A stretch of 47,171 bases of DNA. Origin: an uncultured Gammaproteobacteria bacterium (GTDB lineage: Bacteria; Pseudomonadota; Gammaproteobacteria; Pseudomonadales; Azotimanducaceae). Made by a program: the position numbers and the translations under genes. The stretch lies in the NCBI GenBank assembly GCA_913051785.1, contig CAJXCK010000005.1:1-47171 (forward strand). The letters run 5' to 3'. This document shows, in pieces, positions 41,032-47,171 of the stretch (within the stretch, counting starts at the first letter, position 1; every line of letters starts with the position of its first letter). Under the pieces are notes generated by a model. That model saw nothing but the letters and a program-made list of their open reading frames with translations. It did no database searches and was not told where the DNA came from.

Positions 41032-42183
41032 ATGCCGGCTTTGCAATTTGATCGCATCGCACTAGATGCCGAGACAGAAAATCTTCGTGAAAAGGTCAGA
41101 GAATTTGTTCAAGAAAACGAGAGCCACTTCGAACAACCAAACTCGGATTTTGTGACGGGCCATGACCCAGAATTCTCAAGGAAGTTGGGGGAAAAGGGTT
41201 GGATAGGGATGACATGGCCAGCCAAGTATGGCGGGGGCGAGAGGTCGAATTTTAATCGCCTAGTGGTAACTGAAGAATTATTGGCTGCGGGTGCTCCGGT
41301 TAGTGCTCACTGGATCGCTGATAGGCAAAGTGGTCCGTTACTCCTTAGGTTTGGCACTGAAGAGCAAAGGCAAAAATATCTACCCGGGATATGCAGGGGT
41401 GAAAGTTATTTTTCTATAGGAATGAGTGAACCGGACACTGGGTCGGATCTGGCGTCAGTCAGGACGTCGGCGATCTTGGAGGGAGATAATTACCGAGTTA
41501 ACGGCACCAAAATATGGACAACAGATGCTCACCGGAATGACTACATCATCTGTCTTGTTAGAACTCAGCCTGCGGAAGAGAACAGACATGCCGGATTGAG
41601 TCAGATCATCATTGATCTGAAACGTGATGGAGCCAAGGTTCGTCCTATCAAGAATATGGCCGGCGGTGAGGATTTCAATGAGGTTGTCTTTGAAGATGTC
41701 GTGGTTCCGAAAGATCGGATAGTTGGTGAGTCAGGAAACGGTTGGGCGCAAGTAACCTCAGAGCTCGCATACGAGCGGAGCGGTCCGGAAAGGTTTTTGT
41801 CGGCTTTTAGAGTTTTTGTTGAGCTAGTGCGTTTTTGTGGGCCTGATCCTACTCAGTATCAGGCTACTGTTATCGGGCGGATTGCGTCCCACATAATGAC
41901 TCTTCGAAGAATGTCGATCTCCGTGGCAGGGATGCTTGAGTCGGGTAAAGACGTTGTCGTGGAGGCAGCTCTAGTCAAGGAATTGGGAAACAACTTTGAG
42001 AAACTTCTCCCTGAGCTAGCACGAGCGGTTGGTTCTGATGGGTTCAGCGATTTTTCCCATGATAGTGATCTTTTCCGTCGTACATTTGAGGACACAATGC
42101 TCCTGTCACCCTCTTTCACTTTACGTGGAGGAACGAGGGAAATACTGCGCGGGGTTATCGCACGTGGTCTTGGGTTGAGGTAA
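41032..42183 (+). CDS. Acyl-CoA dehydrogenase, subunit with intact catalytic region
   Basis: A 383-residue flavoprotein. The family landmarks are MTWPAKYGG near residue 60, YFSIGMSEPDTGSDLASV near 129 (flavin-binding), KIWTTDAH near 159, and AYERSGPERFL near 247, where the catalytic Glu is expected. It oxidises an acyl-CoA to the 2-enoyl-CoA. GAGGG lies eight bases before ATG 41032; the track start 41017 has no such site. The following gene, two bases on, encodes a second, shorter dehydrogenase, so the pair probably forms a heteromer as in steroid side-chain degradation. Confidence 0.9.
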   Translation: MPALQFDRIALDAETENLREKVREFVQENESHFEQPNSDFVTGHDPEFSRKLGEKGWIGMTWPAKYGGGERSNFNRLVVTEELLAAGAPVSAHWIADRQSGPLLLRFGTEEQRQKYLPGICRGESYFSIGMSEPDTGSDLASVRTSAILEGDNYRVNGTKIWTTDAHRNDYIICLVRTQPAEENRHAGLSQIIIDLKRDGAKVRPIKNMAGGEDFNEVVFEDVVVPKDRIVGESGNGWAQVTSELAYERSGPERFLSAFRVFVELVRFCGPDPTQYQATVIGRIASHIMTLRRMSISVAGMLESGKDVVVEAALVKELGNNFEKLLPELARAVGSDGFSDFSHDSDLFRRTFEDTMLLSPSFTLRGGTREILRGVIARGLGLR

Positions 42184-42185
42184 GG

Positions 42186-43160
42186 ATGGATCGGTCTGAT
42201 TTAACAAGTCTAATTGCTGACAGTGCGGAAAAAATCTTGTCTGACTTTTGTGATAAAAAACTGCTCGATCAAAGTGAAGCAGGGGTTTTTGCCCAGGAGC
42301 TATGGGATGAAATTAGATCGAATGGCTTCCTGGATCTCGGAATTCTGAAAGAGCAGTACTCGAGTCAAGATCTATTTGCTTTTTTGAAAATCTGTGGGCG
42401 CTACGCGGCACCATTGCCATTAGCTGAAACTATTCTAGCGAGGGGATGGTTCCCGGATGCTCTATTGGATGAAAGTGGAGTGGCAAGTATAGGAGTTGCT
42501 GATGGTTTGGAGGTCAAGAGAGTAGCTTGGGGAAGATCCGCTGAATGGCTAGTAGCAATAAATATTGAGGGCAGCTCGTTGAGCCTCTTTAGAGACTTCG
42601 AGGTCGTTGAACAAAAAATGAATATGGCGGGAGAGCCTTCGGATACCTTAAAGATAGGAGATCCGGTTTCACTAATAGAATTGAAGGAAGAACCTTTTGC
42701 TCAGATGGCGCTAGCGAAAACGAATTTGCTAGCAGGAACACTGCAATCGGTGCTCGATTTGGGGCTCCTGTTTGCGACAGACAGGGTGCAATTTGGGCGG
42801 TCGATTAGTAAGTTTCAAGCGATTCAGCACTCCCTCGCTGTCGTTGCTGCCGAAGTCGCAGCCGCTCAGAGGGCTGCTGATGCAGCTGTAGATTCGATCG
42901 GTAGTGATAGGTTCATTATAGAAGTTGCCGCTGGTAAGGCGCGGGTTGGGGAAGCGGTCGGAATAGTTGCTGAGCAGACGCATCAGATTCATGGCGCGAT
43001 GGGGTTTACGCATGAACACCAGCTCCACCATTTCACTCGAAGATTATGGGCTTGGAGGGATGAGTGGGGTAGTGAGAGCTACTGGCAGCGCAGGCTGGGT
43101 GAATGGTTATCCAGGCAGGGCCCGGATAACCTCTGGGCCAGCCTTGCGACCCCTGGCTAG
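42186..43160 (+). CDS. Acyl-CoA dehydrogenase, short partner subunit
   Basis: A 324-residue acyl-CoA dehydrogenase-fold protein, shorter than the usual 380-400 residues. The C-terminal helical domain is clear: DRVQFGRSISKFQAIQHSLA near 199-218 and QIHGAMGFTHEHQLHHFTRR near 260-279, which bind FAD at the subunit interface. The middle domain lacks the ordinary EPDTGSD motif. Paired genes like this encode alpha2-beta2 dehydrogenases in cholesterol and related catabolism; the substrate here is unknown. Confidence 0.85.
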   Translation: MDRSDLTSLIADSAEKILSDFCDKKLLDQSEAGVFAQELWDEIRSNGFLDLGILKEQYSSQDLFAFLKICGRYAAPLPLAETILARGWFPDALLDESGVASIGVADGLEVKRVAWGRSAEWLVAINIEGSSLSLFRDFEVVEQKMNMAGEPSDTLKIGDPVSLIELKEEPFAQMALAKTNLLAGTLQSVLDLGLLFATDRVQFGRSISKFQAIQHSLAVVAAEVAAAQRAADAAVDSIGSDRFIIEVAAGKARVGEAVGIVAEQTHQIHGAMGFTHEHQLHHFTRRLWAWRDEWGSESYWQRRLGEWLSRQGPDNLWASLATPG

Positions 43161-43199
43161 CTTAAGCTACTTTGCTACGACCGCCTCTTTAAAGATCTT

Positions 43200-44195
43200 C
43201 TATAAATTCACGATCATTTTGCCCGTGTTAGCACCCGTAAAGAGGCCTATAAAGGCATCGCCTGCGGATTCAATCCCCTCGTAAGTCGTTTCCTTCGTAA
43301 CAATTTCCCCTTTTGTTACCCATGTTTCCATATCTTTGCGAAATTGATCTTTCATATGATTGAAATGAGTGACGATAAATCCTCTCAAGGTTAGTCCCAA
43401 ACCAATGGCCATCGACAGGTTGTTAGGTCCAGGTCTGGGAGCTGTGTCATTGTAGGTTGCGATTGCCCCACAAAGAGGTATTCGTCCAAATGGGCGCATA
43501 CACATCAGCGCAGCTTCAAGGTGTTCTGCGCCAACGTTGTCGAAATAAACATCGATTCCTTCAGGGGCTAGTTCTCTTAGGTGGCTTAATAAATTGCCAT
43601 CGTTGTAATTAAATGCACTATCAAACCCAAGTTCTTTTGTTAGAAGGTCTACTTTTTCTTCGCTGCCCGCGCTGCCAATAACATGGCAGTTCTTCAGCTT
43701 GGCTATTTGACCGACAATGCTACCGACAGCGCCAGCTGCTCCAGATACAAAAACCGTCTCGCCGTCTTTTAATGCTCCTACCTCGAGGAGTCCTGCATAG
43801 GCGGTCATCCCGGGCATTCCGATTGCTCCCAGATATTCGGATGCGGGCGCGACAATTTCCCCAAGTCGCTCTATTCCATCTGCTCGCGCGGTAAAGCCAT
43901 CTCTCCACCCCCAATGGCTGGAGACGAAGTCGCCCTCTTTGAAATCCGGATGTGCTGACTTAATTACCTTCCCGATTGCTCCTCCTGTCAAAGGCTCACC
44001 TATTTGAAACGGAGGAACGTAGGATTTTCGATCCACCATGCGGCCGCGCATATATGGGTCAACTGACATACAAATATTTTTTACTTGGATCTCACCATCA
44101 GTCGGATCATTTGATTCAACTTCCACTATTTGGAAATCGCTGGTTTTTGGCATCCCCTCGGGTCTAGCCGCTAACGCCACAGCTTTCGCACACAT
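43200..44195 (-). CDS. NADP-dependent oxidoreductase, CurA/leukotriene-B4 dehydrogenase type
   Basis: A 331-residue zinc-independent MDR reductase. MSVDPYMRGRM near residue 43, GMTAYAGLLEVG near 129, the cofactor loop VSGAAGAVGSIVGQIAK near 150 and FDNVGAEHLEAAL near 219 are typical. It reduces the double bond of alpha,beta-unsaturated ketones or aldehydes with NADPH. It lies between the acyl-CoA dehydrogenase pair (convergent) and the ThDP enzyme upstream (39 bases), with which it may be co-transcribed. Confidence 0.9.
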   Translation of the reverse strand: MCAKAVALAARPEGMPKTSDFQIVEVESNDPTDGEIQVKNICMSVDPYMRGRMVDRKSYVPPFQIGEPLTGGAIGKVIKSAHPDFKEGDFVSSHWGWRDGFTARADGIERLGEIVAPASEYLGAIGMPGMTAYAGLLEVGALKDGETVFVSGAAGAVGSIVGQIAKLKNCHVIGSAGSEEKVDLLTKELGFDSAFNYNDGNLLSHLRELAPEGIDVYFDNVGAEHLEAALMCMRPFGRIPLCGAIATYNDTAPRPGPNNLSMAIGLGLTLRGFIVTHFNHMKDQFRKDMETWVTKGEIVTKETTYEGIESAGDAFIGLFTGANTGKMIVNL

Positions 44196-44234
44196 AAGAC
44201 TCTCCTTTTTGATCTCTAATAAATTTTGTCTGAG

Positions 44235-45866
44235 TTATTCGTTTGAAATTGTGATTTCCTGATCAGTAATGAATTCCAGGAGAGCAGCTTGTCCATTCTC
44301 CGTCGCTTTGATGCCTCTCTCTAAAGCGGCCACAATTTCATTAGGATCGGTAACCCGCTCGCCATAACCCCCAAAAGCCTTCGCCATATCGGCATAGTTC
44401 CCAGAAATGTCGGTGGAGCGATATTTCTCGGTCGAGACAGGCATGATAGGAAGTTCGATTGCCATTGAGAAATTGTTGAAAAGGATCGATAGAATGGGGA
44501 TGTTTTCTCTCACTGCTGTTTCGAAATCCATGCCTGTAAAACCGATTGCGGCATCCCCCCAAACGTTGATACACAATTTTTCTGGCTCGGCCAGCTTTGC
44601 ACCCATTGCTAAGCCTAGACCATATCCAAGTTGCGTCGTTTTTCCCCAGCCTATATACGAGAGTGGAGTGGTCGACTCCCAAAAGGGCGTAATCTGGTCT
44701 CTTGGGCTTCCAGCATCATGGGTAATAACGACCTTTTCTTTATCTACTAGTCGGTTCAGTTCTGCGACGACTCGGTAGGGATTTATAGGTGCTTCGTTGT
44801 TGGTCAGCTTAGGTAGCCACTCTTGCATCCACTCCTCTTTTAACTGGTTAATTTTTTCAGGCTCATCAGTTCTTGCAGCCGCTTTTGAATTATCGGCATT
44901 GGAGAGTTCGGAATTTAACGCCGTTAATGTTAGTTTTGCATCCCCGATAAGACCGATATCCGCGGGCACATCCTTGTTTAGATCCATTGGATCTAAAGTC
45001 GCATGAATTATTTTCTTCCCTGGTGGCATTGGGACGCCGAATGCAGTTAGAGCAAAGGAAACGCCTAGCCCAAGAATTAGATCTGACTCCTCGAGGTATC
45101 TTTTTACAGGTCGCGAGTTCGCTCTTCCACCGCTTCCCAGGGAAAGTGGATGGTTCTCGGGAAATGCACTTTTTCCCTCAATACTTGTCGTCACCGGAAT
45201 ATTCCATTGCTCAGCAAGTTCTTTCAGCTCCTCCCAAGCTTTTGCATAGTGGATACCTTGTCCAGCATAAATAACCGGGCGGTCGGCGCCTGCTAACAAC
45301 GCAGCAGCTTTTTTCACATCTGACGGGTCTGGTGCTGATTTAGCTTTAAAGGCAGGAACGTGAACCCAATCGTCTGGTACATCCTCTCCCATAACATCGA
45401 GGGGCACCTCTATCATGACGGGACCTGGCCTGCCATTTCTCAATTGGAAGAAAGCTCGTCGCATGATCTCGGGTACAGCTTTTCCCATCGTAACGGGTTC
45501 GGCCCATTTCGTAATATGTTGCATGTTAAGGGTTGAATTAAAGTTCGGAAAATAGTTCGCAACCCGCCGTGGATAGCCTGCGGGCACGACTAAAATTGGT
45601 ACGGATTCCGAATAGGCTTGAGCCACGCCACCAAAGGCGTTCTCAGCTCCAGGCCCATGTTGCATACAAAAAACGCCGATCTTCTCACCAGATGACAAGC
45701 GAGAGTAAGCGTCCGCCATATGCAGTCCGATTCTCTCTTGTCGAACAATGATGGTTCTAATATCGAGCTTTGCAGCTGACTCGATAAGCGGATTGACCGG
45801 ATAAGCAAATAGGACATCAATTCCTTCTTCTTTCATTGCATGTGCAATTGCGTCTACTACTTTCAT
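44235..45866 (-). CDS. Thiamine diphosphate-dependent enzyme, acetolactate-synthase-like
   Basis: A 543-residue ThDP enzyme with the three-domain order Pyr, central, PP. The catalytic Glu44 is in VRQERIGLHMADAYSR; the PP-domain ThDP/Mg motif is GDAAIGFTGMDFETA about residue 435 ending at FNN about 25 residues later. No small regulatory subunit is adjacent, and the protein has no recognised acetolactate synthase substrate signature, so decarboxylase, carboligase or oxalyl-CoA decarboxylase-like roles are open. GGAGGAG is upstream of the ATG. Confidence 0.87.
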   Translation of the reverse strand: MKVVDAIAHAMKEEGIDVLFAYPVNPLIESAAKLDIRTIIVRQERIGLHMADAYSRLSSGEKIGVFCMQHGPGAENAFGGVAQAYSESVPILVVPAGYPRRVANYFPNFNSTLNMQHITKWAEPVTMGKAVPEIMRRAFFQLRNGRPGPVMIEVPLDVMGEDVPDDWVHVPAFKAKSAPDPSDVKKAAALLAGADRPVIYAGQGIHYAKAWEELKELAEQWNIPVTTSIEGKSAFPENHPLSLGSGGRANSRPVKRYLEESDLILGLGVSFALTAFGVPMPPGKKIIHATLDPMDLNKDVPADIGLIGDAKLTLTALNSELSNADNSKAAARTDEPEKINQLKEEWMQEWLPKLTNNEAPINPYRVVAELNRLVDKEKVVITHDAGSPRDQITPFWESTTPLSYIGWGKTTQLGYGLGLAMGAKLAEPEKLCINVWGDAAIGFTGMDFETAVRENIPILSILFNNFSMAIELPIMPVSTEKYRSTDISGNYADMAKAFGGYGERVTDPNEIVAALERGIKATENGQAALLEFITDQEITISNE

Positions 45867-45983
45867 AAAACTCTCCTCCTTCTCTTTCGACCATATTCTG
45901 ACAGGATCCTTCCGATATGTCAGTTATAAGCTTTTGTAAGGCGCATGAAGCCCTTTAATGGGCAGTGATCTCATTACATCTTT

Positions 45984-46864
45984 ATGTCGGGCTCTAAGAT
46001 GACGTCGCTTGTATTACGAACATTGATCAAAATTCATATACCAAGCCCGGAGCTCGCTATTGCGCTTTGGGTTTACTTACAGTGGGCTGCACTTTCAATT
46101 TCGTTGACAGGCAACTGCTTTCTATTCTGCAGGAATCGATCAAAGCCGATCTGTTGCTCTCTGATCAACAACTTGGCCTACTGACTGGTTTTGCTTTTGC
46201 TCTTTTTTATACGGTGGCTGGAATACCGATCGCCCGATACGCGGACAGGAATAACAGAAGAAATGTAGTCGCGATAGCGATAGCACTTTGGAGTTTTATG
46301 ACGGCCATTAGTGGCTTAGTTCAAAACTATTTGCAGCTGTTGCTCGCACGAATAGGTGTTGGAGTTGGTGAGGCCGGGGGAAGTCCACCTGCTCATTCGA
46401 TGATTTCCGATATTTTTCCGCCAGAAAGGAGAGCAAGTGCGTTAGCGTTTTACGTTATGGGAATTAATTTCGGTATCCTTTTTGGCTTTCTAGCCGGAGG
46501 GTGGTTGAACGAATTCTTTGATTGGCGCGTGGCTTTTTTTGTAGTTGGGGCACCAGGCATCATTGTGGCTCTTTTTGTTCGTTATACGTTGCGTGAACCG
46601 ATAAGGGGCCTGGTCGAAGACAGACAAGATAATGTTGCTGATACACCTTTTCCTGAAGTTCTAAAGCTTCTTTGGTCTAGACTCTCTTGTCGTCACCGTG
46701 CTAAAGGCTTCTTCCTCTTAAGATTAGAGATTGCGATTTGTGGATGGTTCCAAGGCCTCTTCGTTGAAGAGGCCTTTAAGTCAAAAACAAGTCAGAATTG
46801 GTTCATCGTATTTGCAGTCCCGCCCGCCAACAATGCTTTTTCTCCGAGGAAGTACTCTTTGTGA
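45984..46864 (+). pseudogene. MFS transporter (spinster-like), frameshifted and truncated
   Basis: The ORF contains the first half of a spinster-like MFS carrier: NFVDRQLLSILQES, YADRNNRRN, RIGVGVGEAGGSPPAHS and MGINFGILFGFLAGGW, strongly similar to the intact MFS at 2001-3287. Homology reaches about LLWSRLSCRHRA (near 46700) and then stops, leaving about half of the expected 430 residues before a terminator-like hairpin. At the 5' end, an ATG at 45984 is in another frame; joining it to the MFS frame needs a one-base shift near 45995 (MSGSK-DDVAC). The only in-frame start after that is TTG 46067 inside TM1. Sequencing error could explain the 5' shift, not the missing half. Confidence 0.75.
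46752..46776. terminator. Perfect hairpin between MFS remnant and isocitrate lyase
   Basis: AAGGCCTCTTC, a three-base loop, and GAAGAGGCCTT form an 11-base-pair perfect stem 16 bases beyond the isocitrate lyase stop. The flanking T or A runs are short on either strand (TTTAAG rightward), so it may act as a bidirectional or weak rho-independent terminator. Confidence 0.6.
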
Positions 46865-47171
46865 TCGTCCCCGATGTTTGAACCGGCCAGATCCTGGTGC
46901 TTCACAGCTGCTAAATTGCCCCTTATCTCTTTTCTTTGAACGTCTCTAACATAAGCTAGCATTCCCAAGTCGCCGAAGTAGCCCTCCGTGAGAGTGTCTG
47001 TGGAAAGCGCTGCGGTATGATAAGTTGGAAGCGTGATTAGATGGTGGAATATACCGGCCTCTCTTGCCGCATCTGCCTGAAAAGTCTGAACAAGAGCGTC
47101 AGCGGCGTCCGCTAACTCTGTTCCGTCTATCGCCACATCCATTAAACCTAATTCGTTTACATCTTGGTCTG
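46792..47171 (-). CDS. aceA: Isocitrate lyase, C-terminal part (5' end outside window)
   Basis: The last 126 residues or so of isocitrate lyase, running off the right edge. HHLITLPTYHTAALSTD, EGYFGDLGMLAYV, DVQRKEIRGN, KHQDLAGSNIGDDHKEYF and the ending NTMNQF are near-exact family blocks, of the longer (about 530-residue) form seen in pseudomonads and relatives. It splits isocitrate into glyoxylate and succinate. The frame is open through base 47171, and the Met used by the track (47142) is internal. Confidence 0.95.
   Translation of the reverse strand, partial: DQDVNELGLMDVAIDGTELADAADALVQTFQADAAREAGIFHHLITLPTYHTAALSTDTLTEGYFGDLGMLAYVRDVQRKEIRGNLAAVKHQDLAGSNIGDDHKEYFLGEKALLAGGTANTMNQF

Noticed and set aside
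45898-45923. CTGACA...TGTCAG inverted repeat upstream of the ThDP enzyme as an operator
   Set aside because: Six-base arms with 14-base spacing and no second copy; no regulator nearby.
1-47171. tRNA, rRNA, CRISPR array, insertion sequence or prophage genes
   Set aside because: I looked for conserved tRNA arms, repeat-spacer series, transposase motifs and terminal repeats and saw none that hold up.

Overview
The window reads as a densely packed chromosomal segment of a free-living, probably marine gammaproteobacterium. This is inferred from SlyX, LptG, a proteobacterial TRAP-T system with a TatT subunit, BCCT and spinster-type MFS carriers, and the tail of a glyoxylate-cycle isocitrate lyase. 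Genes are separated by a few bases or overlap, and several convergent pairs share their 3' ends. I see no rRNA, tRNA, CRISPR, insertion sequence or phage gene, and no recognisable transcription factor in 47 kb.

Layout. 1-3.3 kb: SDR start (cut by the edge), YciI-like protein, HSL-type esterase, solitary ClpP-like protease, MFS carrier. 3.3-11.3 kb: enoyl-CoA hydratase, solitary lptG, sulfotransferase, small membrane protein, amidase, BCCT transporter, CinA-C protein, Zn alcohol dehydrogenase. 11.6-17.2 kb: a five-gene minus-strand operon holding the lower mevalonate pathway, namely MBL hydrolase, small membrane protein, mvaD, phosphomevalonate kinase, and one polypeptide joining class II HMG-CoA reductase to mevalonate kinase. 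17.3-24.9 kb: fatty-acid desaturase, then a divergent cluster of an apparent selenocysteine-containing peroxiredoxin-like protein, PLP aminotransferase, two sugar-phosphate-isomerase-like TIM barrels, a Gfo/Idh oxidoreductase and two phytanoyl-CoA dioxygenase-like enzymes. 25.0-25.8 kb: a one-domain voltage-gated channel with an acidic, Ca-channel-like filter.

25.8-34.4 kb is a cofactor F420 locus. A minus-strand operon (npdG, cofE, cofD, cofC, fbiC) covers deazaflavin synthesis, phospho-donor activation, F420-0 assembly, glutamylation and reduction by NADPH. Two LLM-class oxidoreductases and an SDR next to it are plausible users of the cofactor. 34.5-47.2 kb: glucokinase, a crotonase lacking one usual glutamate, a complete TRAP-T operon (TatT, DctP, DctQ, DctM) followed by a YjbQ protein, a hypothetical protein, a paired acyl-CoA dehydrogenase operon, a CurA-like reductase, a ThDP enzyme, a broken MFS gene, and the 3' end of isocitrate lyase.

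The most striking item is at 18279-18755. The ORF track gives only a 101-residue fragment, but a gene with a strong Shine-Dalgarno and ATG runs through one in-frame UGA exactly where the peroxiredoxin-like active-site Cys belongs (W-U-P-Y-C). A small hairpin sits at a distance suited to a bacterial SECIS. Other points worth a second look are the HMGR-mevalonate kinase fusion, the compact F420 operon in a probable gammaproteobacterium, the channel filter TFEDWTD, and apparent non-canonical start codons in the TRAP operon. All functions are read from sequence motifs and memory of families; no searches were run.
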